NCBI GenBank assembly: GCA_016712985.1
Contig: JADJQA010000043.1
Coordinates: forward strand, 9,029 to 73,028
Source: Sulfuritalea sp.
GTDB taxonomy: Bacteria; Pseudomonadota; Gammaproteobacteria; Burkholderiales; Rhodocyclaceae
DNA: 64,000 nt
Direction: 5' to 3'
Position 1 is the stretch's first letter. Every line of letters starts with the position of its first letter. A model generated the notes under the pieces. That model was not told the DNA's origin. It saw only the letters and a program-made list of their open reading frames with translations, and did no database searches. Of this stretch, positions 8,313 through 16,894 are shown one piece after another. The position numbers and the translations under genes were made by a program.

Positions 8313-10796
8313 TTGAGCAAGCTGCCCTTCTTCGATTTCACCGGCTGGACGCTGAATGTCTTGCGCCGGATTCTGTATCTGGCAACGCGGACCCAGGTGT
8401 TCCCGGACGCTCCGGGGATGCTCGAGCTGCGGCCCGATCTGCCGGTTTGCTATGTGCTGCACGAGCGCCACCTTTCCAATCTGCTGGTACTTGATCACGA
8501 GTGCCGTCGGCTGGGATTGCCGCCGGCATTGCAAGTCCTGCGCGACGGCGCATTCAGTGCGCGACGATCCTTCTTTTTCCTCTTGCGCAACACGCGCGGA
8601 CAACTCCTGCCGAATCCGCGCGGCGATCATTCCGTACTACTGAAGTCAATGGTCGGAACCGCGCTCGCCAACCCCGGCTTCGACGTGCAACTGGTGCCGG
8701 TAACGATACTCTGGGGACGCGAGCCCGGCAAACAGGACTCGATACTCAAGGCCTTGTTCGCCGAGACCTGGCAATCGGTCAGCACGCTCCGGCAGTTGTT
8801 TGCCATCCTCATCCACGGCCGTCATACCGTGGTGCGTTTCAACGCGCCGATCTCCCTGCGCGAACTGCTGCGCGGCGATATCGACGAGACCCGCGCGGCG
8901 CGCAAGCTGAGGCGGATTCTGCGGGTGCACTTCAGGCGTCAGCGCGAGATGGCGCTGGGTCCCGATCTGTCCCATCGCCGCACCCAGTTGCGCTCCTTGC
9001 TCAACATGCCCTCGGTACGCAAGGCCATTGCCCTGGAAGCGGCGGCCAAGTCGATCCCTCTGCCCGCCGCGGAACGATCAGCCCGGGAGTTCGCGCTCGA
9101 GATCGCCTCGGACTACAGCTATTCGGTAGTCCAGGCCTTGTCGCTGTTCCTGAGCTGGGTCTGGAACCAAGTCTTCAACGGGGTCGAAGTTCACAACTTC
9201 GAGCGTGTCACCGCGGTGGCGCCAGGTCACGGCATCGTTTATGTGCCCTGCCACCGAAGCCATGTGGATTATTTGTTGCTGTCCTACATCATCTTCAACC
9301 GTGGCCTGATGGTGCCGCATATTGCTGCCGGGGCCAACCTGAATCTGCCTCTGGTTGGCGCCGTGCTGCGACGCGGCGGAGCCTTCTTCCTGCGTCGCAA
9401 GCTCAAGGGCGAGCCGCTCTACGCGGCGGTGTTTCTGGAGTATCTGCACCTGATGATCGATCGCGGTTTTCCGATCGAATACTTTATCGAAGGCGGGCGT
9501 AGCCGCAGTGGGCGCATGCTGGCGCCCAAGGCCGGAATTCTTGCCATGACGATACAGAGTTTCGTGCGCAGCCGGTCGAGGCCACTGGTGTTCGTTCCGG
9601 TGTACATCGGCTATGAGAAGTTGATGGAGGGCGGCAGCTACCTGGCCGAACTCCACGGTCGGCCGAAGCAGTCCGAATCACTGACCGGATTGCTCGGCGC
9701 GGTGCGCTTGCTTAAGCGCAATTTTGGCAAGGTCCATGTCAATTTCGGCCAGCCGCTGGAACTTGCCGAGTTCCTTGACGCGCACCACCCGGCGTGGCGG
9801 GAAGAGAGCGTTGATCCACATGCGCCCTGGTTGCGCGGCGCCGTGGATGCCACGGCCACCGCGCTGGCGCGCGCCATCAATGCGGTGGCGGTGGTCAATC
9901 CGGTGAATCTGCTCGCCGTGACGCTGTTGTCGACGCCCAAGCACGCCGCGGATCTCCGGCTGTTGCAGAGGCAGATCGAACACGTCCAGTACTTGCTGGC
10001 CGAGACGCCCTATGCCGAGTCCGTGGTTCCATGCGCCCTGTCGGCCGCCGAGGTCATCGACTATGTGCGCGGGCTCGCTCTGGTGGAAAGCCATCCGCAT
10101 CCCCTGGGCGACATGGTCCGGGCTTCGGAGCAGCAGGCGGCGCTGCTGGCCTATTTCCGCAACAATATCCTGCACCTGCTGGCCATGCCGGCGCTGCTGG
10201 CCTGCCTGGTCAGTCACAATCAGATCCTCCCGCGACAACGTGCCAGGGAAGCGATCAGGGGCATCTACGGACTGCTGCGCGTCGAACTTTTCCTGCGCTG
10301 GGAAGCGGAGGAAATCGATGCGGCGATTGACTGCACGGAAGCCGCGCTGTGCCAACGCGGGTTGATATTCGGCGATTCCGGGACCGGCTTGCTGCGCGCG
10401 CCGCCGCCCAACAGCGAGGCGAGTCCGCAACTGCAGCAATTGGGCGAAATCATTCGCCCCACACTGGAGCGACAGTTCCTCACGCTGGCCCTGCTGCAAC
10501 ACCATGGCAGCGGCCGCTTGACCCGCGCCAGCCTTGAAGAAGCGGCACACCTGCTGGCGCAACGCCTGGCCATGCTCTACGAATTCAATTCAGCGGATTT
10601 CTCGGAAAGGATTCAGTTCGCCAACGTGATCCGCAATTTGATCGATGCCGGGATCCTGCAGGTCGATGCTGCCGGCTTGCTGCAGTTCGACGAGCGGATC
10701 ACCCTCGCCGCCGCGCAGACGGAGCTGCTGCTGGCGGCGGACGTGCGTCACAGCATTCAACGCATTGCCCGCGCGGCGCCTGCCGCGGGTGCATGA
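8313..10796 (+). CDS. plsB: Glycerol-3-phosphate 1-O-acyltransferase
   Basis: Membrane-associated enzyme that puts the first acyl chain on glycerol 3-phosphate in phospholipid synthesis. The 827-residue length is close to E. coli PlsB. The acyltransferase block I is CHRSHVDY near residues 312-319 (HxxxxD), and block III is FIEGGRSRSGR near residue 391. The start appears to be TTG 8313, since no in-frame ATG or GTG lies between the hemA stop and that codon; its ribosome site is poor. It is wedged between hemA and prfA, which are adjacent in many proteobacteria. Confidence 0.93.
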   Translation: MSKLPFFDFTGWTLNVLRRILYLATRTQVFPDAPGMLELRPDLPVCYVLHERHLSNLLVLDHECRRLGLPPALQVLRDGAFSARRSFFFLLRNTRGQLLPNPRGDHSVLLKSMVGTALANPGFDVQLVPVTILWGREPGKQDSILKALFAETWQSVSTLRQLFAILIHGRHTVVRFNAPISLRELLRGDIDETRAARKLRRILRVHFRRQREMALGPDLSHRRTQLRSLLNMPSVRKAIALEAAAKSIPLPAAERSAREFALEIASDYSYSVVQALSLFLSWVWNQVFNGVEVHNFERVTAVAPGHGIVYVPCHRSHVDYLLLSYIIFNRGLMVPHIAAGANLNLPLVGAVLRRGGAFFLRRKLKGEPLYAAVFLEYLHLMIDRGFPIEYFIEGGRSRSGRMLAPKAGILAMTIQSFVRSRSRPLVFVPVYIGYEKLMEGGSYLAELHGRPKQSESLTGLLGAVRLLKRNFGKVHVNFGQPLELAEFLDAHHPAWREESVDPHAPWLRGAVDATATALARAINAVAVVNPVNLLAVTLLSTPKHAADLRLLQRQIEHVQYLLAETPYAESVVPCALSAAEVIDYVRGLALVESHPHPLGDMVRASEQQAALLAYFRNNILHLLAMPALLACLVSHNQILPRQRAREAIRGIYGLLRVELFLRWEAEEIDAAIDCTEAALCQRGLIFGDSGTGLLRAPPPNSEASPQLQQLGEIIRPTLERQFLTLALLQHHGSGRLTRASLEEAAHLLAQRLAMLYEFNSADFSERIQFANVIRNLIDAGILQVDAAGLLQFDERITLAAAQTELLLAADVRHSIQRIARAAPAAGA

Positions 10797-10833
10797 TCCA
10801 CCGCAAGTCCCTGTCACCCTCGCAACTCATCCA

Positions 10834-11910
10834 ATGAAAAAAAGCATCCTCGAAAAACTTGAGCATCTGAGCGAGCGCCTGGCCGAAATCGACGGCCTCC
10901 TGGGCGGCGAGCATGCCGCGCGCGACATGGACGGCTATCGCAAGCTCACCCGCGAGCGCGCCGACATCCTGCCGGTGGTGGAGCTCTTCCACGCTTACCG
11001 CGGCGCCAGCGCCGACTATTCAGGCGCGGCGGAAATGCTTGGCGATCCGGAAATGAAAGAGCTGGCGCTTGCCGAACAGCAGTCGGCCGGCGCCGAGATG
11101 GCCCGGCTTGAAGTCGAACTCCAGCGTGCCCTGCTGCCGACGGACCCCAACGACGACAAGAACCTGTTCCTGGAAATCCGCGCCGGGACCGGCGGTGACG
11201 AATCCGCGCTGTTCGCTGCCGACTTGTTTCGCATGTACAGCCGCTATGCCGAGCGGCAACGCTGGAAGGTCGGGATCGTTTCGCGCAGCGAATCCGATCT
11301 CGGCGGCTTTCGCGAAATCATCGCCCGCATCGAGGGCAACGGTGCCTACTCCAGGCTCAAGTTCGAATCCGGGGGACATCGCGTGCAGCGTGTACCGGTA
11401 ACCGAAACCCAGGGGCGCATCCATACCTCGGCGTGTACCGTGGCGGTACTGCCCGAAGCGGATGAAATGGTCGATATCGTCATCAATCCGGCCGACCTGC
11501 GCATCGATACCTTCCGCGCCTCGGGCGCCGGCGGTCAACACATCAACAAGACCGACTCCGCGGTACGCATAACGCATATCCCGACCGGCATCGTCGTCGA
11601 ATGCCAGGACGACCGCTCGCAGCACCGCAACAAGGCACAGGCGCTGTCGGTCCTGGCAGCACGGATCAACGATGCCAAGCGTTGCTCCCAGCAGGAGAAG
11701 ATTGCTTTCCAGCGCAAGACCCTGATCGGCTCCGGCGACCGCTCCGAACGCATCCGCACTTACAACTTTCCGCAGGGCCGGATAACCGACCATCGCATCA
11801 ACCTGACGCTATACAAGATCGACGCGATCATGGACGGTGATCTTGACGAACTGGTCGGCGCCTTGACGGCTGAATATCAGGCCGAGCTGCTGGCGGCGTT
11901 GGGAGAATGA
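10834..11910 (+). CDS. prfA: Peptide chain release factor 1
   Basis: Recognises UAA and UAG stop codons and triggers release of the finished polypeptide. The 358-residue protein carries the RF1 PVT recognition tripeptide (RVPVTETQ) and the universal GGQ loop (GAGGQH) whose glutamine is methylated by PrmC. ATG 10834 begins MKKSILEKLEHL, the usual RF1 start. Its stop overlaps the start of prmC (ATGA), consistent with coupling of the factor and its modifying enzyme. Confidence 0.97.
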   Translation: MKKSILEKLEHLSERLAEIDGLLGGEHAARDMDGYRKLTRERADILPVVELFHAYRGASADYSGAAEMLGDPEMKELALAEQQSAGAEMARLEVELQRALLPTDPNDDKNLFLEIRAGTGGDESALFAADLFRMYSRYAERQRWKVGIVSRSESDLGGFREIIARIEGNGAYSRLKFESGGHRVQRVPVTETQGRIHTSACTVAVLPEADEMVDIVINPADLRIDTFRASGAGGQHINKTDSAVRITHIPTGIVVECQDDRSQHRNKAQALSVLAARINDAKRCSQQEKIAFQRKTLIGSGDRSERIRTYNFPQGRITDHRINLTLYKIDAIMDGDLDELVGALTAEYQAELLAALGE

Positions 11911-12800
11911 CCACGCTGTCCGCCGCGCTCGCCGCGGCGCGGGCGAAACTGCCGGCGAGCGAGGCACGCCTGCTGCTCGGGCACTTGCTGGAGCGGGATC
12001 CGGCCTGGCTGATCGCCCATGACGATGAAGTGCTTGAGGAAGCCGCGTTGCAGCGCTTTGCCTCGCTGGTGGCGCGTCGCACCGGCGGAGAACCGCTGGA
12101 TTACCTGGTCGGGCAACGCGAATTTTTTGGCCGCGAATTCGCCGTTTCGCCTGCCGTGCTGATCCCCCGTCCCGAGACCGAACTGCTGGTTGAGATTGCA
12201 CTCGCCAGGATCGCCGCCAATCATGCGCCGAAGACGGAGCGTAGCGGGGCCTGCGGGCAGGTAACCGCCGAGGTCGGCGAAGCTTGCGCGGGACCCCGGG
12301 TTCTCGATCTGGGCACCGGCAGCGGATGCATTGCCATCACGCTCGCGCTCGAGTGCCCGCGAGCGCAAGTCAGCGCAGTGGATACATCGGAAGCCGCATT
12401 GCTCGTTGCGCGGCGGAATGCCCAACAACTCGGCGGACCGGTGCGCCTTGTGCACAGCGACTGGTTTGCTGCGCTGGCCGGAGAGAGCTTCGACCTGATT
12501 GTCGCCAACCCGCCCTACATCGCCGCTGGCGATCCGCACCTTGTCGTTGGCGACCTGCGTCACGAGCCGGTCGCCGCATTGACTGGCGGCGTCGACGGGC
12601 TGGCGTCCATTCGCCGCATCATCACCCTCGCGCCGGCGCATCTGGCCTCTGGCGGACAACTCTGGCTGGAGCACGGCTACGATCAAGCCGGGGCGGTGCG
12701 CGAACTGCTAGCGGCAGCGGGTTTCGCCGACATCGAGCAACACATTGATCTTGCGGGCATCGTGCGGGTCAGCGGGGGCCGACTGCGGCCGGCCGGTTGA
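11907..12800 (+). CDS. prmC: Release factor glutamine N5-methyltransferase
   Basis: S-adenosylmethionine-dependent enzyme that methylates the glutamine of the GGQ motif in release factors 1 and 2. The SAM-binding loop is VLDLGTGSGC and the NPPY active-site motif is near residue 201. A short extra segment (residues about 108-130) precedes the SAM loop. The gene overlaps prfA by four bases. The 297-residue length is slightly above average because of that inserted segment. Confidence 0.95.
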   Translation: MTTLSAALAAARAKLPASEARLLLGHLLERDPAWLIAHDDEVLEEAALQRFASLVARRTGGEPLDYLVGQREFFGREFAVSPAVLIPRPETELLVEIALARIAANHAPKTERSGACGQVTAEVGEACAGPRVLDLGTGSGCIAITLALECPRAQVSAVDTSEAALLVARRNAQQLGGPVRLVHSDWFAALAGESFDLIVANPPYIAAGDPHLVVGDLRHEPVAALTGGVDGLASIRRIITLAPAHLASGGQLWLEHGYDQAGAVRELLAAAGFADIEQHIDLAGIVRVSGGRLRPAG

Positions 12801-12870
12801 GCGCAGATTGCCCTGTGAATGATGGTTCTGGCTAGAATCCGGCGTGCCCGACCGCGAGAAGGAAGAACCC

Positions 12871-13287
12871 ATGAAATGGAACAGCACTTTTGCGATTGGT
12901 ATTGAAGCGATCGACAAGCAACACCAGGAAATCTTCGAGCGTCTGCTTGCGATCGAGAACTCAATAACCAAACGAGATTCCTGGCATATCCTGCATTGCT
13001 TCCTGACCCGGTTGGCCGACTACGTGAAGTTTCACCTGGCCGTCGAGGAGGCGCTGCTTGAGATCATCCGCTATCCGGATCGCGCGCGACATCGCGACAT
13101 GCACGAAAGACTCATCGAGCAGATAACCGAGCTGGAAGATCAGTTGCGCAAGCAGGGGCCGGCTGAGGGCCTTGTGGTGGGCTTCTTCGAAAGCTGGTTC
13201 GTCAGGCACGTTCTGAGCACCGACCGGGAATACGCCGCCTATGTCAAGAAGGAGTTCCCGGCGCTTGTCGCCCGGCGGTCGGCGTAG
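12871..13287 (+). CDS. Bacteriohemerythrin
   Basis: Single-domain hemerythrin, a di-iron four-helix bundle that binds O2 reversibly in the cytoplasm. All seven iron ligands are present when read from ATG 12871: His18, His55, Glu59 (HxxxE), His74 and His78 (HxxxH), His113 and Asp118 (HxxxxD). This start is preceded by AAGGA; an earlier GTG at 12844 would add an unconserved charged tail. The protein has 138 residues. Likely roles are O2 delivery to respiratory enzymes or O2 scavenging in microoxic conditions. It is followed by a 138-base convergent spacer with no gene. Confidence 0.93.
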   Translation: MKWNSTFAIGIEAIDKQHQEIFERLLAIENSITKRDSWHILHCFLTRLADYVKFHLAVEEALLEIIRYPDRARHRDMHERLIEQITELEDQLRKQGPAEGLVVGFFESWFVRHVLSTDREYAAYVKKEFPALVARRSA

Positions 13288-13425
13288 GCTTCCGGGGCTC
13301 TGCCGCTACGCAAACTTCAGGGCTGCGCAAACGGCGTCCCCGGTCTGAAAAACGATCGCTTCAACGAAAAAGGTGGCGCGAAATCCATTCGGCACCATCC
13401 TTGATCGCAACTGAAGCGACGGTTT

Positions 13426-14079
13426 CTAGCGCAGGCCGGAAATATAGTCCGAGACCGCCTTGATCTCGGGATCGGTCATCTTGATCGCGACCATGCGCAT
13501 CATCTTGTTCGGGTCGTTGGCGCGGGCGCCCTCGCGGAAGCCCTTCAACTGTGCTTCCACGTATTCGGCATACTGGCCGCCGATGCGCGGGTATTGCGCC
13601 GGGATGCCGCTACCGGCCGGGCCGTGACACCCCGCGCAGGCCGGCAGGCCCTTGGCCTGATCGCCGCCGCGATACAGCTTCTGGCCCAGAGCGATGGTTT
13701 CGCGGTTTTTCGCCGCCTCGCCCTTCTGGGTCTGCGCCGCGTAATACGCAGCAAGGTCACGCATCTGGCCTTCGTCGTAGGCCGCGATCATGCCGTTCAT
13801 GACCGCATTCACGCGCTCGGGTTGCTTGCCCTCGGCGGCCTTGAAGTTCTTCAACTGCTTGAACAGATACTCCGGATGTTGTCCCGCCAGTTTGGGGTTG
13901 GCGGCAAGCGGGCTGTTGCCATCGGGGCCATGACATGCGACGCAGACGCCGGAGGCGATCGTTTGGCCGCGCGCGGCATCGCCCATGGGGGCTGCCTTGG
14001 CGGCATCGGACGCCTGAGCGCCGAATGCCGTTATCGTACACGACAGAGTAAGCAGGCAACTGAGCAGGGAACGCTTCAT
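13426..14079 (-). CDS. Di-haem cytochrome c4
   Basis: Periplasmic two-domain cytochrome c that carries electrons to terminal oxidases. Residues 1-23 are a signal peptide. Two haem sites are visible, CVACHG near residue 46 and CAGCHG near residue 148, each in a class I domain of about 90 residues with a distal methionine candidate (MNGMI and MMRMV regions). The 217-residue length fits cytochrome c4. It is transcribed divergently from engB from a shared 117-base region. Confidence 0.93.
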   Translation of the reverse strand: MKRSLLSCLLTLSCTITAFGAQASDAAKAAPMGDAARGQTIASGVCVACHGPDGNSPLAANPKLAGQHPEYLFKQLKNFKAAEGKQPERVNAVMNGMIAAYDEGQMRDLAAYYAAQTQKGEAAKNRETIALGQKLYRGGDQAKGLPACAGCHGPAGSGIPAQYPRIGGQYAEYVEAQLKGFREGARANDPNKMMRMVAIKMTDPEIKAVSDYISGLR

Positions 14080-14196
14080 TGATAAGACTCCTCGGAAACT
14101 CGGGGATTCGGAAATTGTAAACCTGATATTCTATCCCAGCTCGCCCGATTTCTCCACGCTACGCCCCATGCCGGAGCGCCTCTGTCGCATTCCCCG

Positions 14197-14805
14197 ATGT
14201 CCCTGTTTCGCCACGCCGTCTTCGAGATTTCCGTAGCCCAGCCCAGTGGCCTGCCTGTGCCGGAAGGTGCGGAGATCGCCTTCGCGGGTCGTTCCAATTC
14301 AGGAAAATCGAGTGCCATCAATACGCTGGTAGGCCATACCCGGCTTGCCTTCGTCTCCAAGACACCCGGTCGGACCCAGCTCATCAACCTGTTTCGCTTG
14401 AAGAATGGTGCGGCCCTGGTCGATTTGCCCGGCTACGGCTATGCCCAGGTGCCACTGACGATTCGCCTCCAGTGGCAGGGGCTGCTGGAACATTACCTGA
14501 CCTGCCGATCCAATCTTGTCGGCCTGGTGCTGATCATGGATTCGCGTCGCCCGCTGACGGAACTCGACTGTAAGATGATCGGCTGGTTTGGCGCCACGGG
14601 CCGCCCAATCCACTGCCTCTTGACGAAGTCAGACAAGCTGACGCGTCAGGAGCAGTCCAAGACCTTGCGCGAGACCCGCGTGGCGCTGGCCGACTTTGGC
14701 GAGCAAATTAGCGTGCAGATGTTCTCCAGCCTGAAAAAGAGCGGTATGGAAGAAGCCGAACAAGTGGTCGGAAACTGGTTGAATGGCGAAAAATGCCAAA
14801 CCTGA
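14197..14805 (+). CDS. engB: Ribosome biogenesis GTP-binding protein EngB (YsxC/YihA)
   Basis: Essential small GTPase involved in assembly of the large ribosomal subunit. GTPase motifs occur in order: P-loop GRSNSGKSS (residues 31-39), the switch I Thr within KTPGRTQ, DLPG of the G3 motif, TKSD of G4 and SSLK of G5. The 202-residue length and the start MSLFRHAVFEISVA match betaproteobacterial homologues. In this lineage it commonly neighbours a cytochrome c4 gene on the other strand, as here. Confidence 0.96.
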   Translation: MSLFRHAVFEISVAQPSGLPVPEGAEIAFAGRSNSGKSSAINTLVGHTRLAFVSKTPGRTQLINLFRLKNGAALVDLPGYGYAQVPLTIRLQWQGLLEHYLTCRSNLVGLVLIMDSRRPLTELDCKMIGWFGATGRPIHCLLTKSDKLTRQEQSKTLRETRVALADFGEQISVQMFSSLKKSGMEEAEQVVGNWLNGEKCQT

Positions 14806-14813
14806 CGATGAAA

Positions 14814-14880
14814 CCGTCCGCCCTGAGTCTGTCGAAAGGCCCTTCGACCGTTCGACAAACTCACGGCTAAGAGCGAACGG
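14814..14880. repeat. Intergenic palindrome of the CCTGAG-TGTCGAA type
   Basis: The outer arms pair (CCGTCCGC at 14814-14821 with GCGAACGG at 14873-14880, one mismatch). The inner part contains TGAGtctGTCGAA facing TTCGACaaaCTCA. This wording is that of a short palindrome scattered between genes in many beta- and gammaproteobacteria. It follows the engB stop and could stabilise its transcript. Confidence 0.6.
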
Positions 14881-14954
14881 GTTCGCAGTTGTTTCACGCT
14901 AAATGGGCCTGAAGGGATAGCGCTCGCGAGTCGCCCGATAGACTTTGGCGAGGC

Positions 14955-14995
14955 CAAAACAAAAGCCCTCGACCAAAGGGGATGTGGTCGAGGGC
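14955..14995 (-). terminator. Intrinsic terminator on the minus strand
   Basis: Perfect 11-bp stem GCCCTCGACCA/TGGTCGAGGGC (14995-14985 with 14975-14965) and a 9-base loop, followed on the minus strand by TTTTGTTTT. There is no T-run on the plus strand, so it acts leftward, away from hemB. Confidence 0.8.
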
Positions 14996-15074
14996 GAAAC
15001 ACCTTGAAAGGTTCAAGGCACCCGCTCAGGGAGGTGAAGCGGGAGACGGCGCAAACATGCGTTCGCTACCATCT
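14955..15074 (-). ncRNA. Candidate structured small RNA with C-rich loop and intrinsic terminator
   Basis: No gene lies on this strand, yet three elements align. A promoter (15082-15109) predicts a start near 15074. Three hairpins follow: CGCA/TGCG around 15050-15061, CCCGCT/AGCGGG (15043-15021) with an 11-base loop containing CACCTCCC, and CCTTGAA/TTCAAGG (15018-15002). A perfect 11-bp terminator stem with a T-rich tail ends it (14995-14955). The predicted transcript is about 120 bases. The loop is complementary to Shine-Dalgarno sequences, as in C-rich-loop regulatory RNAs that block translation initiation. I do not recognise it as 6S, SRP, RNase P or tmRNA. Confidence 0.55.
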
Positions 15075-15081
15075 GCCGGTT

Positions 15082-15109
15082 ATGATAGATCGTATGCGTT
15101 AAAGTTCAA
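15082..15109 (-). promoter_or_regulatory. Predicted sigma70 promoter of the candidate small RNA
   Basis: On the minus strand: -35 TTGAAC (15109-15104), 16-base spacer, -10 TATCAT (15087-15082), a five-of-six match. It points away from hemB and directly into the hairpin series ending at 14955. Confidence 0.55.
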
Positions 15110-15142
15110 GTAGTTTGGAAAAACATTTTCAAGGGTAAGCCA

Positions 15143-16154
15143 ATGATTAAAATAGGTGTATTCCCCCGCTCACGGATGCGCCGCATGCGTCGTGATGATT
15201 TTTCTCGGCGTCTGATGCGTGAGCACACACTCACGGCCAACGATCTGATTTACCCGGTTTTTGTGCTTGAAGGCTCGGATCGCACGGAGGCGGTTGCTTC
15301 TATGCCCGGCGTTGAGCGCATGTCGCTTGATCGCCTCTTGCCCGTCGCGGAAAAGGCGCTGAAGCTGGGGGTGCCGGCATTGGCGCTGTTCCCCGTGGTG
15401 GATGGCAGCAGGAAAACCATGGGCGCGGAAGAAGCCTGGAACCCGGCGGGTCTGGTTCCCAGCGTGGTCGCGCGCCTCAAGCAGGACTTTCCTGAACTGG
15501 GTGTGATCACCGACGTTGCGCTCGACCCCTACACCAGTCATGGTCAGGATGGCCTGATCGACCCGGCTGATCCGCGCGCCTATGTTATGAACGATGAGAC
15601 GCTGGAAGCCCCTGGCGAAACAGGCGCTTTGCCACGCGCGTGCTGGCGCCGACGTGGTGGCCCCGTCAGACATGATGGACGGCCGAATTGGCCGTATTCG
15701 CGCCGCGCTGGATGCCGAGAATCTGATCCACACGCGCATCCTGGCGTATTCGGCCAAGTATGCTTCCGCTTTCTACGGTCCCTTCCGAGACGCTGTCGGT
15801 TCCGCCGGCAACCTGGGCAAGGGCAACAAGTACACCTACCAGATGGATCCAGCCAACAGCGACGAGGCGCTGCGCGAAGTGGCGCTGGATCTCGACGAAG
15901 GTGCCGACATGGTGATGGTCAAGCCGGGCATGCCGTATCTCGACATCGTGCGTCGGGTAAAGGACCAGTTCGGCGTGCCGACCTACGCCTATCAAGTCAG
16001 CGGCGAATACGCGATGCTCAAAGCCGCCGCGCGCAACGGCTGGCTGGCCCACGATGCGGTGATGATGGAGGCTCTGCTTGGCTTCAAACGTGCGGGCTGC
16101 GACGGCATCCTGACTTATTTTGCGCTCGAAGCGGCGAGGCTGCTGGAGGGCTGA
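15143..16154 (+). CDS. hemB: Delta-aminolevulinic acid dehydratase (porphobilinogen synthase), frameshifted at 15609-15612
   Basis: Condenses two 5-aminolevulinate molecules to porphobilinogen. The first 155 residues are read from ATG 15143 up to YVMNDETLEA; the rest (LAKQALCHARAGADVVAPSDMM onward) is in the +1 frame. Removing one C from the CCCC run at 15609-15612 restores a single frame of about 336 residues, the normal length. Both active-site lysines lie in the second part: SAKYASAFYGP and MVKPGMPYL. hemB is indispensable in an organism with this many cytochromes, so an extra base from sequencing is more likely than a true lesion. Distance from hemA means haem genes are dispersed. Confidence 0.93.
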
Positions 16155-16297
16155 ATCCGCTGCCGGCGGGGCGGTGGACGTCATCCCTCGCGGAAAGGCG
16201 TCTTGCGTAACGGCATAGTCCGGGATGGGTCTTGCGCGCCGGAAATCTGCTCTATGCCCCGAAGCAATGTATTCCCCGGGCCGCAGGCGGGCCGGCG

Positions 16298-16885
16298 TCA
16301 TCGCGCCAGAATCGGCCACTGCGCCGGCCAGCCCGTCAGCGGATCATCCTTGAAACCGCTCTTGACAAAGCGCTGCCAGCGACCCATCGTGTAGCAAACC
16401 AGCAAGTCGGCGTGAGCGCCAAAATCATGCTCGGCGGCGAGCGCACCCTGCGCCGAGCCTACCTTGAGGCACTGCTTGAGTGTGGCTTCGATGCGGTCCA
16501 GCAACTGGTTGATGCGTGCCTGCAGTCGCGGATTTTCGTTGACCAGTGCGTCTCCCACCAGTACCCGCGTCAGTCCGCGGTTCTTCTGCGCGAAGCGCAA
16601 TAATGAAGCGACGATGGCCTCGGCCTGCTTGAGGCCGGATTCCTCGGCCGCTTCGATCTGGGTGATCACCGAGAACACCCCGTTCTCGATGAATTCGATC
16701 AGACCCTCGTACATCTGCGCCTTGCTGGCGAAGTGACGGTACAGCGCGGCCTCCGAAACCTGAAGCTGTTTGGCCAGCAGGGCAGTGGTTACTTTCTGCA
16801 CCGCCGGGCGTTCGAGCATTTCTGCAATGGTTTCGAGGATCAGGAGTTTCTTTTCACCAAGCTTGGCGGCGCGGGTTTTGTTCAT
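16298..16885 (-). CDS. slmA: Nucleoid occlusion factor SlmA (TetR family)
   Basis: DNA-binding protein that prevents Z-ring assembly over unsegregated nucleoids by acting on FtsZ. The 195-residue sequence has an N-terminal TetR helix-turn-helix (VTTALLAKQLQVSEAALYRHF, about residues 32-52), with the SEAALYRHFASK recognition segment typical of SlmA and not of drug-sensing TetR regulators. The C-terminal half gives the helical dimer domain. The gene directly follows argB in the same direction with a 9-base gap, a common arrangement in betaproteobacteria. Confidence 0.9.
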   Translation of the reverse strand: MNKTRAAKLGEKKLLILETIAEMLERPAVQKVTTALLAKQLQVSEAALYRHFASKAQMYEGLIEFIENGVFSVITQIEAAEESGLKQAEAIVASLLRFAQKNRGLTRVLVGDALVNENPRLQARINQLLDRIEATLKQCLKVGSAQGALAAEHDFGAHADLLVCYTMGRWQRFVKSGFKDDPLTGWPAQWPILAR

Positions 16886-16894
16886 GGCGGCTCG

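Noticed and set aside
14955..15074. 6S RNA as identity of the minus-strand transcript
   Set aside because: A CCTTGAA-TTCAAGG stem recalls part of 6S RNA, but the large central bubble and closing stem are absent and the transcript is too short.
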